64,000 bases of DNA. Origin: Flavobacterium sp. LHD-85 (GTDB lineage Bacteria > Bacteroidota > Bacteroidia > Flavobacteriales > Flavobacteriaceae). Shown piece by piece: positions 5,940 through 15,244 of the stretch. The stretch covers positions 244,034-308,033 of the forward strand of contig NZ_JAVFVR010000007.1 of assembly GCF_030929595.1 (NCBI RefSeq). Direction: 5' to 3'. Under the pieces are notes generated by a model, which was not told where the DNA came from, searched no databases, and saw nothing but the letters and a program-made list of their open reading frames with translations. The position numbers and the translations under genes were made by a program. Each line of letters opens with the position of its first letter. The stretch's first letter is position 1.

Positions 5940-8900
5940 TTACTTTCCAACTTTTGACTTACTTATTGATGAGATATAATGGATACTTTCTTCGTCTTCA
6001 GGATCTAAAGAAACAGATTGTGTCGATGTTTTTTCTTGTGCCCACGCAAATATCTGCGGAAGGATCAATAATACGGCAAAAGTAGAAAATAATAATCCAC
6101 CGATAACCGCTCTTCCTAACGGAGAAACCTGATCGCCTCCTTCGCCGTGACCAATTGCCATTGGCAGCATTCCCGCAATCATCGCAACAGAAGTCATGAT
6201 AATCGGACGAAGACGCAACGCTGCTGCTTCACGCGCAGATTCTAAGGCGTTTCCGTTTATTTTTCGAAGCTGTTCGGCATTCGTAACCAAAAGAACGGCG
6301 TTGGCAATAGAAACCCCAACCGACATGATGATTCCCATATACGATTGCAAATTAAGCGTAGAACCTGTAATAGTCAGCATTAATAAAGCTCCTAAAACTA
6401 CGGCAGGAACTGTTGTTAAAATAACCAGCGAAACTTTGAACGATTGGAAATTAGCGGCCAGCATTAAGAAGATTACAAACACAGCGACCAATAATCCTGT
6501 TTGCAAGCTGCTTAATGTCTCTGTCAGTACAGTACTTAGTCCGATTGGCGTGATAAACAAACCACGTGGTAATTCACCCAAGGCACTAATTGTTTTGCTC
6601 ACATCTTTTGAAGCCGTCCCCAAATCGGTTTGATAGATGTTTGCTGTCACGGTAATGTACGGCATGGCCCCTAAATTGTCATTTTCACCGCTCACAAATC
6701 CTGGCGTAATTTTGGCAACGTCGCTTAAAACCGGACGAAGCGAGTTTTTCAATACCGGAATTTCTCCAATATCGGTTTTGCTTTTCATTTTATTTAAAGG
6801 CACTTGAACCTGAACAGAATACGATAATCCTGCTTTTTCGTCAACCCAGTTATTTTTTTCGGTATAACGTGAAGATGAAGTCGAAGCTACAAGCGAACGC
6901 GAAATGTCATTCATGTCAACTCCCAATTCGGCAGCACGGGTTCTGTCAATATCAATATTCATTGCTGGATAATGTATTGGCTGACCAATTTGAACGTCTC
7001 TGAAATACGAAATCGCTTTTAGTTTATTTACAATTTCAGTCGCGTACAATTCGTTTCTTTTTTTGTCTTTTCCAGCCACTCGAATCTCAATTGGAGTAGG
7101 AGAACCTTGGCTTAAAACTTTATCCGTCAATTCGATTGGCTCAAAAGAAAGTTTAGTGTCTGGAAGTTGTTTCTTAAGTCTTGCTCTAAACTCGTCTTTA
7201 AAATCATCCATGTCTTCGTGATAGTCTTTTAAACTCACTTGGAAAACCGCTTCATGAGAACCTGCCATGAACAGATAAATCGGGTTGATTGAGAATAGAG
7301 AAGGGTGCTGACCCACATATACAGATGTAATTCCGATATGATCTTTTCCGACCATTTTCTCCAATTCTTTTAAAACAATTCTAGCTTGTTCTTCAGTTCT
7401 TTCTAAACGAGTTCCGTCTGTTGCTCTCATTCTCAATTGAAACTGACTTGAGTTGGTTCTCGGGAAAACGTCTTTTCCGATAAAATTAATGAACACAATG
7501 GCTAAAAGTGTTGCTCCAACCAAATAGGTCACAGTCGTTATTTTTTTATGAACAAACAAACGGTCTAAAGTTCGCATAAAACGATTTCTGAATCGCTCGA
7601 AACCGCTTACTTTTCCATCATTGTTGAAATCTTCTCTTTCGACCATTTCTTTTTTCTGACCAATTAAATTTTGCTCAGATTCTGGTGTTAAACCGCAGTC
7701 GTTAAACTCAGCTTCATCATCTGTAATTTCTGGTCCGTGTGCGTGTTTTTCATGTCCTTTCATCATCCAGTTGGCCATTACAGGCACAAAAGTTTGAGAT
7801 AGTAAGAACGAAATCACCATAGAAAAACCAATTGCTAATGCCAAAGGCAAGAACAACGCTCCCGGAATACCAACCATGGTAAATGCTGGTGCAAATACCG
7901 CTAGAATACAAAGTAAGATCAATAATTTAGGTAAAGCAATTTCCTGACAGGCATCCCAAATGGCGAGCGCTTTTGGTTTTCCCATGTCGAGATGCTGGTG
8001 AATATTTTCGATGGTTACCGTACTTTCATCCACCAAAATACCAATCGCTAAAGCCAATCCTGATAATGACATTAAGTTGATCGTCTGCCCGAATAATTTC
8101 AGGAATAAAACTCCAGAAATAATCGAAATCGGAATCGTCATAATTACAATTAAAGCTGCACGACGGTCACCCAAGAATAATAAAACCATTAATCCCGTTA
8201 AAACCGCACCGATAATTCCTTCAGTAATCAAACTTTTTACGGAGTTGATTACATAAACCGATTGGTCAAATTCGTACGTAATGTTTACATCTTCAGGAAG
8301 TGTGCTTTGAATTTTAGGAAGTTCTTTTTTCAATTTCTGAACCACGTCCCAAGTCGAAGCATCTCCCGCTTTTGCAATACTAATGTAAACCGAACGTTTT
8401 CCGTTTACTAAAGCGTAACCAGCTGTAATATCGGCACCGTCTTTTACTGAGGCAACATCGCCCAGTTTTAAGTTCTGAACACCACCTTTGAATAACGGAA
8501 TCTGTTCAAAATCTTTAACTTCTTTAATCGTATTGTTGGTTGGTGTAATATAGTTTTTGTCGCCCATACGCACGTTTCCAGAAGGCGCCGTTTGGTTGTT
8601 TAGACGAATCGCATCAACAATCTGGTCAGGCGTCATATTATGAGAACGCAATAAATCTGGATCTACGTTTACCTCAATTGTTCTTGGGCTTCCGCCAAAA
8701 GGAGCTGGAGATAATAAACCTGGAATTGCAGTAAATGAAGCACGAACATAAACGTTGGCTAAATCCTGCAGTTCGTTGTTTGAACGTATTTTACTGCTCA
8801 AAACCAATTGCCCGATTGGAAGTGAAGAGGCATCAAAACGAATGATAAACGGAGGCTGTGTTCCTGGAGGAAAAGCCGCTTGGATTCTGTTCGAAAGAGC

Positions 8901-9227
8901 ACTTAACTCGGCAGCTGCCTGAGCCATGTTGGTTCCTTCATAATAGGTTAATTTCATAATCATTAACCCCTGAATATTTTTGGTTTCTACAGATTTGATA
9001 CCGTTCGAGAAAGGTAAAACGTTTACGTAGTTTTTGGCAAAATAAGCCTCCATCTGATCTGGCGTGTAACCTCCAAACGGATGCGCAATATAGATAACCG
9101 GCAAATTCATTTTTGGCAGAATGTCTACCTTAATGTCTTTGATGGCACCAATTCCGAAGAAAAATAGACCCGCAACCAATACTAAAATGGAAATGGGTTT
9201 GCGGAGTGCAAAACGTATTAAATTCAT
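5940..9227 (-). CDS. RND-family efflux permease (AcrB-like)
   Basis: At 1095 residues this is a full-length inner-membrane RND pump. It starts with the usual cytoplasmic stub and first helix (RKPISILVLVAGLFFFGIGA), then a periplasmic loop to about 330, a helix bundle (334-490), a second periplasmic loop, and a closing bundle. The proton-relay helix reads AIGILVDESTVTIENI (395-408), with D400-E401 where many pumps have two Asp. The cytoplasmic linker (490-550) is unusual: it contains HEKHAHG and a perfect EF-hand-like loop, DFNNDGKVSGFE (533-544). It starts 12 bp after the outer membrane channel gene, so the two share a transcript. Confidence 0.92.
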   Translation of the reverse strand: MNLIRFALRKPISILVLVAGLFFFGIGAIKDIKVDILPKMNLPVIYIAHPFGGYTPDQMEAYFAKNYVNVLPFSNGIKSVETKNIQGLMIMKLTYYEGTNMAQAAAELSALSNRIQAAFPPGTQPPFIIRFDASSLPIGQLVLSSKIRSNNELQDLANVYVRASFTAIPGLLSPAPFGGSPRTIEVNVDPDLLRSHNMTPDQIVDAIRLNNQTAPSGNVRMGDKNYITPTNNTIKEVKDFEQIPLFKGGVQNLKLGDVASVKDGADITAGYALVNGKRSVYISIAKAGDASTWDVVQKLKKELPKIQSTLPEDVNITYEFDQSVYVINSVKSLITEGIIGAVLTGLMVLLFLGDRRAALIVIMTIPISIISGVLFLKLFGQTINLMSLSGLALAIGILVDESTVTIENIHQHLDMGKPKALAIWDACQEIALPKLLILLCILAVFAPAFTMVGIPGALFLPLALAIGFSMVISFLLSQTFVPVMANWMMKGHEKHAHGPEITDDEAEFNDCGLTPESEQNLIGQKKEMVEREDFNNDGKVSGFERFRNRFMRTLDRLFVHKKITTVTYLVGATLLAIVFINFIGKDVFPRTNSSQFQLRMRATDGTRLERTEEQARIVLKELEKMVGKDHIGITSVYVGQHPSLFSINPIYLFMAGSHEAVFQVSLKDYHEDMDDFKDEFRARLKKQLPDTKLSFEPIELTDKVLSQGSPTPIEIRVAGKDKKRNELYATEIVNKLKAISYFRDVQIGQPIHYPAMNIDIDRTRAAELGVDMNDISRSLVASTSSSRYTEKNNWVDEKAGLSYSVQVQVPLNKMKSKTDIGEIPVLKNSLRPVLSDVAKITPGFVSGENDNLGAMPYITVTANIYQTDLGTASKDVSKTISALGELPRGLFITPIGLSTVLTETLSSLQTGLLVAVFVIFLMLAANFQSFKVSLVILTTVPAVVLGALLMLTITGSTLNLQSYMGIIMSVGVSIANAVLLVTNAEQLRKINGNALESAREAAALRLRPIIMTSVAMIAGMLPMAIGHGEGGDQVSPLGRAVIGGLLFSTFAVLLILPQIFAWAQEKTSTQSVSLDPEDEESIHYISSISKSKVGK

Positions 9228-9239
9228 TAGGATTTATAA

Positions 9240-10625
9240 TTAAAATTCATTTATAAATAAGTCAAAATTTCCTGTTGCAGCGACTTTCAATAAGTACGAC
9301 TGCCACACATTATTATTGACAATATCTCGATCGATTTCAGCGCGATTTAGCGTAAACATGGTTTGAGTTAAATCAGTCAAATCAGTTAAACCATTTTTGT
9401 ATAAGGTCGATTTCTGAATGTAAGCTCTTTGCGCGGCATCAACCTGAATTGGCGCTTCTGCATAATTTTCCAAAGTAATTTTGATTTTATCTTCGGCAAA
9501 TGTCAGCTGCGATTTCAATTCTCTATCAGCCTGATTGTATTCTTCCTGCAAAGCTTGAGAAACAAATTTCTGAGCGCTTACTTGTTTGCTTGATCTGAAA
9601 GGCGTGGTTAAATTCCACGTAATTCCAACTCCGACTAAATAATTGGTACGATCTGGATTTACGCCATCCCAATAATTTCTCGTAAAAGCATTTTGATTGG
9701 TCGCGTACGAATTATCAAATCCTGAAGCTCTGGTTTGTAAAACCCCAAAAGCACTCATAGTTGGATAATAGAAACGTTTGTACAATTTAACCTGCTGATT
9801 GCTGTAATCGATTTTGGTTTTATAGAATTGTAATAAAGGGTGAAGACTGTCTGTAGCAGTTTCTTTGGTTACCAATTCTTTTGGTATCTGAGTTACAAAA
9901 AGTGTATCGGTAACAAAATCCTGCGGCGCAACGCCCATTAAATCGACTAATTTGTTGTTTTGTTCTTTAACAAAGTTTCGGGCTAAGTTTAAAGCGATTT
10001 TTGCTTTAGAAACTTCGGCAGTTGCCAATGTAGAATCGACTCCGGCCAATAATCCGTTTTTAACTCTCGCAACAGCTGTCTTTTTGAAGACTTCTGCGCG
10101 GTCTAAGTTTTTTTGCTGCGAAATCAGCAATCTTTGGCTTGCCAATAAATTCAAATAAGCAGCCGAAATTTTGATTTCCTGCTGGAATTTTTCCTGCTGC
10201 AAATCTTTTTCTTTAGCCTGAACATCAATTTTAGATAAATTGATTTTTTCCTGTGTTTTTCCGAAGGTGAAAAAATCCCAGTTCATGTTGACTAAATAAA
10301 GCGCACCAAATGCCGAGTTCCAGTTTTGTTCTGGTAACGGAAGTCCTGATGAAGCAACTCCTAAACCTCCAAAACCATACAACGGTCCGTTTTGTCCGTT
10401 TACGGTTCCGTAATCCTGCTGTGCCGATAAATTCAAGTTGGGCAGATAATCACGGCGAGATTGTTTTAGAGTCTCTTTTGATGCATTGGTGTAATTGTTT
10501 TTTGCTCGGATAGAACCGTAGTTTTCAAGACCTATCTTTATTGCTTCTTTTAAAGACAGGGTTTGAGCATAACCGATTGAGGCAAAAATCAATAAAAATA
10601 AAATGGTAATTTTTTTGAAATACAT
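9240..10625 (-). CDS. TolC-like outer membrane efflux protein
   Basis: The outer-membrane channel of the pump, 461 residues from the ATG at 10625. A longer frame to 10661 would need a TTG and an N-terminus that is not a signal peptide, whereas MYFKKITILFLLIFASIGYA is a good one. The rest has the two long helical-hairpin repeats of the OEP family (SLKEAIKIGLENYGSIRAKN; ARVKNGLLAGVDSTLATAEV) ending FTLNRAEIDRDIV. Gene order here is channel, permease, adaptor, with the channel first. It diverges from the LytS/LytTR genes across 171 bp. Confidence 0.92.
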   Translation of the reverse strand: MYFKKITILFLLIFASIGYAQTLSLKEAIKIGLENYGSIRAKNNYTNASKETLKQSRRDYLPNLNLSAQQDYGTVNGQNGPLYGFGGLGVASSGLPLPEQNWNSAFGALYLVNMNWDFFTFGKTQEKINLSKIDVQAKEKDLQQEKFQQEIKISAAYLNLLASQRLLISQQKNLDRAEVFKKTAVARVKNGLLAGVDSTLATAEVSKAKIALNLARNFVKEQNNKLVDLMGVAPQDFVTDTLFVTQIPKELVTKETATDSLHPLLQFYKTKIDYSNQQVKLYKRFYYPTMSAFGVLQTRASGFDNSYATNQNAFTRNYWDGVNPDRTNYLVGVGITWNLTTPFRSSKQVSAQKFVSQALQEEYNQADRELKSQLTFAEDKIKITLENYAEAPIQVDAAQRAYIQKSTLYKNGLTDLTDLTQTMFTLNRAEIDRDIVNNNVWQSYLLKVAATGNFDLFINEF

Positions 10626-10714
10626 AAACTCAAGGTGGATAAAATGTTTTTGATGAAACAAATTTATTTCTCTTATACTGATAAAAGTCAGGTTAAGTGA
10701 TGTACTGCACTAGT

Positions 10715-10739
10715 AAATGACGAATTGAATTGGTCATTT
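10715..10739. promoter_or_regulatory. Palindrome in pump/two-component divergent gap, possible operator
   Basis: The 25-bp sequence AAATGAC-n-AATT-n-AATT-n-GTCATTT is symmetric apart from the spacer positions. It lies in the gap between the channel gene and the kinase gene, where a regulator would be expected to bind both directions. Function is inferred. Confidence 0.4.
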
Positions 10740-10796
10740 TTTGAAAAAAATAATTAAATATTTGTTCGTACTTTGTAAACTATTTCACAATTAAGA

Positions 10797-11834
10797 ATGA
10801 ACAAAAGAATTGATAACATACTGGATAACAAATGGTGGCAGGAGGTTGCCGTTGTCCTTTTCTCCTTTACAATATATACCCTAAAAAACGACTGGATGCT
10901 CTTTAGTTCCTTCGTTTCTATTGCAATGGGTGTATTTTTTTATTGCATTTTATACTTGCATGCCCAATTTAATCGTTTTTTTATCCTTCCGATTTTATTC
11001 AAAGCAAACAAACCTTTTACTTATATTATTCTGACGCTTTTTGGAGTTTTTGTATTTTCTGTCATTTTGTATGAAATCACAAGGATGGATATGTTTGCCA
11101 AATGCCATTTGTACCAAAACTCGCATCAGAGAAGTTATGCGTATCAATTGGCGAGCGTTTTAGGTACTTTGGTCTGCATTCTGAGTCCGATTATTGTCTT
11201 TAAGTTTTATCGTATTCACAGAAAACAGACTGATGCGGCTTTATTGTTTAATCAAATGCAATTGAATTCATTGAAAGGACAATTAAATCCGCATTTTTTG
11301 TTTAATACTTTTAATACGCTTTACGGAATAAGCCTTCAGTTTCCAGACAGAACGCCCGATTTAATTATGAAGGTTTCGCAGTTAATGCGTTATCAGTTGG
11401 AAAGCAACAGTAAACAATGTGTATCTTTAGAAGACGAACTGGAGTTTATAAACAGTTATGTGCAGCTTGAAAAAGAGCGTGTTGGCTATCGATGTGATAT
11501 TACTTTTGAAAGCAATGTTGATAACGAAAATGCGTATAAAATTTCGCCTATGCTTTTAATTGCATTTATCGAAAACGCCTTTAAACACGGAACTTGCGCT
11601 ATTGAAAGATGCTTTGTTAAAATCACAATTTCTGTCGAAAAAGGATTATTGCATCTTCATGTTGCCAATTCAATTCCGAAGAAAAATGATGTGATTTCGA
11701 CCAAAATTGGCTTAAAAAATACGATTGAACGTTTGAATTTGATTTATGGAAAAGACTATAAATTGGATGTTCAAGACGACAAACAAGTTTATATTGTTGA
11801 TTTAGAAATACAGCTAAAAAAGTTTGTAGGATGA
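10797..11834 (+). CDS. LytS/YpdA-type sensor histidine kinase
   Basis: A 345-residue membrane kinase. Residues 1-140 hold four hydrophobic helices with very short loops (the first around 17-30, the last around 117-137), so there is little extracellular sensing surface. The His_kinase domain has LKGQLNPHFLFNTFNTLYGIS with phospho-accepting H166, and the ATPase region has LLIAFIENAFKHG (N box) and KIGLKNTIERLNLIYG. Such kinases pair with LytTR regulators; its stop overlaps the start of the next gene by four bases. Divergence from the efflux genes suggests it controls them. Confidence 0.92.
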   Translation: MNKRIDNILDNKWWQEVAVVLFSFTIYTLKNDWMLFSSFVSIAMGVFFYCILYLHAQFNRFFILPILFKANKPFTYIILTLFGVFVFSVILYEITRMDMFAKCHLYQNSHQRSYAYQLASVLGTLVCILSPIIVFKFYRIHRKQTDAALLFNQMQLNSLKGQLNPHFLFNTFNTLYGISLQFPDRTPDLIMKVSQLMRYQLESNSKQCVSLEDELEFINSYVQLEKERVGYRCDITFESNVDNENAYKISPMLLIAFIENAFKHGTCAIERCFVKITISVEKGLLHLHVANSIPKKNDVISTKIGLKNTIERLNLIYGKDYKLDVQDDKQVYIVDLEIQLKKFVG

Positions 11835-12535
11835 GAGAAACAAAAAGATGCATTATTGTGGATGATGAACCTGCTGCACATTATGTTTTGGCCAATTATA
11901 TCAAACAGAATCCGCAGTTAGAATTGGTTTTTCAGGGATATAATGGCATTGAAGCGATGAATTATCTTAGAGAAAACCCTGTCGATTTAATGTTTCTGGA
12001 TATCAATATGCCTGAAATTTCGGGAATGGAATTGCTTAAAATTCTTCCAACGCATCCTAAAACTATTTTGACTACAGCCTATTCTGAATTTGCTCTTGAA
12101 AGCTACGATTATGGCGTAATTGATTATTTGCTGAAACCCATTTATTTTCCAAGATTTCTAAAAGCAATTGATCGTTTTTTTGCAACCGAAAGCGTAAAAC
12201 AAAAAGCAGAAGAAACCGTAAATTCAGTAAGTGTAAAAGTAGATGGCTATTTGATGGATATCGAATTGGATCAGCTTTTATACGCACAGAGTTTTGGTAA
12301 TTATGTAAAACTTCATACTACAAAAAGAACCTATCTAGCTTCGATAACTACGACAGAGTTTGAAAAATGCCTGCCAGAAAAGAGTTTTATGCGTATTCAT
12401 AAATCATATATCGTGGCGCTGGATAAAATTGATGCTACGGAAAAAGATTTTGTGGTCATTAAAAATGAAAGAATTCCAATCGGAATTACGTATAAAAGAG
12501 AGCTTACCGACCGATTAAAAAAACTCGAATTATAA
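11831..12535 (+). CDS. LytTR-family response regulator
   Basis: The 234-residue partner of the preceding kinase. The receiver domain (1-120) has acidic pocket D11-D12, phospho-acceptor D57 in LMFLDINMPEISG, T81 and K102 in YLLKPI, so it is complete. The C-terminal LytTR DNA-binding domain (about 140-234) has YAQSFGNYVKLHTTKRTYL and FMRIHKSYIVALDKID. LytTR regulators bind pairs of short direct repeats. Coupled translation with the kinase (ATGA overlap) supports a two-component pair. Confidence 0.93.
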   Translation: MRETKRCIIVDDEPAAHYVLANYIKQNPQLELVFQGYNGIEAMNYLRENPVDLMFLDINMPEISGMELLKILPTHPKTILTTAYSEFALESYDYGVIDYLLKPIYFPRFLKAIDRFFATESVKQKAEETVNSVSVKVDGYLMDIELDQLLYAQSFGNYVKLHTTKRTYLASITTTEFEKCLPEKSFMRIHKSYIVALDKIDATEKDFVVIKNERIPIGITYKRELTDRLKKLEL

Positions 12536-12658
12536 TTTAATACTTGATTTTAAAAGAGTTTTTTCTGCGGATAAAAAATGTAATTCCTTCATGTTATCGT
12601 AAGAGAAAAATTATTAATTTTAATACGTTACTAAAGTTTAATTTTAAAAAATGAAACT

Positions 12659-13132
12659 ATGAAAAACGTGTTTTTGTCTTTTACTTTTTTATGCAGTAGT
12701 TTTTTAATTGCACAGGAAGGAACGAATATGAAAAAAGTCATCACGCCTCCCGAAAAGGTTCGATTTGCTTTTGAGAGAGAATATCCAGGAAAAGTGCCAG
12801 TTTGGTCTGAAGAGTATGTGGGAGATGATGCAGACGAGATTCGTTTTGAAGCGCGATACAATGTAGATGATAGAACCAAAGCAGTAGCGATTTATGATAA
12901 TCTGGGAAACATGAAAGCTTATGAGTTGCAGATTCCGTTTAAACAGCTTCCGATAAAAGCACAGTCTTATCTGAAAAAGAATTACAAGGCAAAAGTTATT
13001 CAAGAAATTGCAATGGTGGTAGACGATAAGAAAAAAACAACGTACGAAGTTGGTATAGAAAAAGATTCTAAATTTTACGATATTGTTTTTGATGCAGAGG
13101 GAGGTTTTAATGTCTCTGTTGAAAAAAATTAA
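12659..13132 (+). CDS. PepSY-like periplasmic protein
   Basis: A 157-residue exported protein with signal peptide MKNVFLSFTFLCSSFLIAQ. The mature part reads like the PepSY-like (DUF2874) fold common in Bacteroidota: FAFEREYPGKVPVWSEEYV, then ARYNVDDRTKAVAIYDNLGNM, and a second similar half with SYLKKNYKAKVIQEIAMV and TTYEVGIEK. These proteins sit in the periplasm; no enzyme activity is known. It is downstream of the LytTR pair with 123 bp between and has its own terminator, so it may be regulated by that pair or be independent. Confidence 0.75.
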   Translation: MKNVFLSFTFLCSSFLIAQEGTNMKKVITPPEKVRFAFEREYPGKVPVWSEEYVGDDADEIRFEARYNVDDRTKAVAIYDNLGNMKAYELQIPFKQLPIKAQSYLKKNYKAKVIQEIAMVVDDKKKTTYEVGIEKDSKFYDIVFDAEGGFNVSVEKN

Positions 13133-13167
13133 AACGTTTACTAATTCAAATATTATTTGAAATGACA

Positions 13168-13207
13168 AACCCGATAAGTTTTTGGTTACTTATTGGGTTT
13201 TGTTTTT
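13168..13207 (+). terminator. Rho-independent terminator
   Basis: AACCCGATAAG and CTTATTGGGTTTT pair with one G-T, leaving a 10-nt loop and a T-rich tail, after the PepSY-like gene. Confidence 0.75.
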
Positions 13208-13221
13208 TATAGTTTTTTTGT

Positions 13222-13249
13222 TTCAGGTTTCAGGTTTCAAGTTTCAGGT
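13222..13249. repeat. Short tandem repeat (GTTTCAG)n
   Basis: Four heptamer units of GTTTCAG/GTTTCAA lie just before a palindrome. The complementary unit CTTGAAA recurs at about 15355-15376. Confidence 0.6.
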
Positions 13250-13258
13250 TCTACATTC

Positions 13259-13291
13259 AAACCTGACAGGTTTTTAAAACCTGTCAGGTTT
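13259..13291. repeat. Palindromic repeat (CCTGACAGG family)
   Basis: Two 16-bp arms (AAACCTGACAGGTTTT and its reverse complement) separated by one base. The same element with C-to-G changes occurs at 48214-48246. It lies between convergent genes and can act as a terminator. Confidence 0.8.
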
Positions 13292-13335
13292 AACAATTGC
13301 TTTTTTGGGAATTTGGAATTTCAATTTTGAAATTT

Positions 13336-14100
13336 TTATAACATCATTCCTCCAGAAACTTCGATTCGTTGTGCATTTACCCAGCGCGCATCTTCGGTAC
13401 ATAAAAAGGCTACAACACCGCCAATATCATCTGGTAGACCAACTCTTCCTAAAGCAGTCACAGAAGCAATTTGCTGATTCATTTGTTCATTATCGCGAAC
13501 TACTCCGCCACCGAAATCAGTTTCGATTGCACCTGGAGCAACAATATTCGCTCTAATTTTTCTAGCACCCAATTCTTTTGCTTGATATTTAGTTAGGGTT
13601 TCCATTGCACCTTTCATAGAAGCATAAGCCGCATAACCTGGGAAAGAGAATCTTGCTAAACCTGTTGAAATATTTACAATTCCGCCACCGTCATTCATTA
13701 CGTTAAGTCCTTTTTGAGTTAAGAAAAACGGACCTTTGAATTGAATATTAGTCAATTGGTCAAATTCTGCTTCAGTTGTTCCAATGAATGAATTGTGAAT
13801 TCCGATTCCGGCGTTGTTTACTAAAAAATCAAATTTGTCTGTTTTAAAAGTGTCTTTAAGAACTGTTTTTACGTTTTCAAAGAAAGAATCGAAAGTTGAC
13901 GAATCAGCTACGTTTAATTGTAATGAAGCTGCTCTTTGACCCAAACTTTCAATTTCTGAAACTACAGCATCAGCTTCTTCTTTTTTGCTGTTGTACGTAA
14001 TGATTACGTCCAATCCTTTTTTTGCAATTGCAATTGCCATATTTTTTCCTAAACCTCTGCTACCGCCTGTAACTAGAGCTATTTTTGTATTTACTGCCAT
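13336..14100 (-). CDS. SDR-family oxidoreductase
   Basis: A 254-residue classical short-chain dehydrogenase/reductase. The cofactor loop is TGGSRGLG (11-18), followed by NNAG (95-98), and the catalytic residues are S145, Y159 and K163 (YASMK). The basic/Ser start of the loop (GSRG) favours NADP(H). It ends VSGGMML like 3-oxoacyl-ACP-reductase-type proteins. The substrate cannot be told. A second, distantly related SDR and an AraC regulator lie upstream on the same strand with repeat-filled gaps. Confidence 0.88.
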   Translation of the reverse strand: MAVNTKIALVTGGSRGLGKNMAIAIAKKGLDVIITYNSKKEEADAVVSEIESLGQRAASLQLNVADSSTFDSFFENVKTVLKDTFKTDKFDFLVNNAGIGIHNSFIGTTEAEFDQLTNIQFKGPFFLTQKGLNVMNDGGGIVNISTGLARFSFPGYAAYASMKGAMETLTKYQAKELGARKIRANIVAPGAIETDFGGGVVRDNEQMNQQIASVTALGRVGLPDDIGGVVAFLCTEDARWVNAQRIEVSGGMML

Positions 14101-14157
14101 TTTTTTAATTGTGAATTATGAATGGTTAATTGTGAATTATTTGATGTTTTTTGTTGT

Positions 14158-14220
14158 CAGTCTGAGCGGAGTCGAAGACCTTCGTAGTGAGAGTGTCCTT
14201 CGACTACGCTCAGGAAGACA
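14158..14220. repeat. Imperfect inverted repeat (CTGAGCGGAGTCGAAG family)
   Basis: TCTGAGCGGAGTCGAAG on the left pairs imperfectly with CTTCGACTACGCTCAGG on the right. A perfect version is at 15245-15333 and a single arm at 48157. Confidence 0.75.
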
Positions 14221-14241
14221 AATGTTGAATTTATCTTTTAA

Positions 14242-14375
14242 ACACATAGAAACATAGATTTTAGTTTTCTTTTAAAAGACTACAAAAAGAAACTAGTTTC
14301 TAACACATAGCGATGTGTTTTATTAAAAGTGAAACGCCTTTAATTCACTCCAAAAATCTATGTTTCTGTATGTTT
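14242..14375 (+). repeat. Dispersed repeat, about 130 bp, copy B
   Basis: In opposite orientation to 5743-5875 with shared blocks across the whole length, including ACACATAGCGATGTG in the middle. It sits between the two SDR genes. No open reading frame is present, so a non-autonomous element is possible. Confidence 0.7.
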
Positions 14376-14380
14376 AAAAT

Positions 14381-15103
14381 TTAAGAATGCATCAGATTAA
14401 AATGATTTCTCAGCTCTTCTGCACTTGCGTTTAATCTCGTTTCGCTCGTGCCGAAAGTCAGTTCTTGTCGGCCTTCTTTCAATTGTTCGAAAATCGATTC
14501 GATAAAACTGCTTACGCTTGGGTGTGCATCGTGAAGACCAATTCCGCCTAAATCGGTGTTTAATGCCGGCGGAATAATTTCTACCACTTCAATATTTTTT
14601 TCTTTTAATAAATGACGAAGCGAAAGTGTAAACGATCTAAAAAACGCTTTTGTAGCCGAGTAAACGGGAACTTTTGCAAATGGAGAAAATGCTAATCCAG
14701 AAGTTACATTCATTACTGTTTTAAGAGAAGGCAACTGAATAAATAATGAAGTTAAATGCAAAGGCGCTTCAATATTGGTATTGATTTCAGCTTTCATGCT
14801 TTCGTAAAAATCAGCATCTGTTATTGATTTCCAGTTTTGAATTCCTGCATTATTGACTAAAACATTTAAGTTAGGATGATTTGCTGCAATCCATTCATAA
14901 AGTGCAATGCGTTCTTCTTCTACAGATAAATCGCATACTTTAGTAATAATATTTGGAAACTTAATTTTTACTTCCTCTAAAAGAGAAGCTCTTCTACCGC
15001 AAATAATCACGGTATTGTTTTCTTGAATAAATCGTTCCGCGAGTCCAAGTCCGATACCGCTTGCACCGCCAGTTATTAAAATTTTGTTGTTTGATAAATC
15101 CAT
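14381..15103 (-). CDS. SDR-family oxidoreductase (DltE-like)
   Basis: A 240-residue short-chain dehydrogenase with TGGASGIG (11-18), NNAG (84-87), S135, and Y148-SAT-K152. The text after the active site (FFRSFTLSLRHLLKEKNIEVVEIIPPALNTDL) resembles the DltE-like branch. GRR at about 36-38, at the end of the second beta strand, suggests NADP(H). The reaction is not known. It shares strand and neighbourhood with an AraC-family gene, which may control it, but 283 bp with a long hairpin lie between. Confidence 0.88.
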   Translation of the reverse strand: MDLSNNKILITGGASGIGLGLAERFIQENNTVIICGRRASLLEEVKIKFPNIITKVCDLSVEEERIALYEWIAANHPNLNVLVNNAGIQNWKSITDADFYESMKAEINTNIEAPLHLTSLFIQLPSLKTVMNVTSGLAFSPFAKVPVYSATKAFFRSFTLSLRHLLKEKNIEVVEIIPPALNTDLGGIGLHDAHPSVSSFIESIFEQLKEGRQELTFGTSETRLNASAEELRNHFNLMHS

Positions 15104-15244
15104 CTTTTCGTTCTTTTAGTTTGATGAGACAAAGGTAGGAGCGAAGTAGAGTTGGGGAGTTGTAAATATCAAATCAATGTTTGCGAAATTCAAATCAGTT
15201 GTAAAATTCAAATAATAAAATCCCAAAGTCCAATTCTCATTTTA

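Noticed and set aside
6196..6633. 145-codon frame antisense to the RND permease
   Set aside because: It lies fully inside a strongly conserved gene on the other strand and has the Ile/Thr/Ala bias of an antisense shadow.
12704..13168. 154-codon frame antisense to the PepSY-like gene
   Set aside because: Composition (Phe/Ile/Arg-rich) is that of a shadow frame; the opposite strand has a signal peptide and a recognisable fold.
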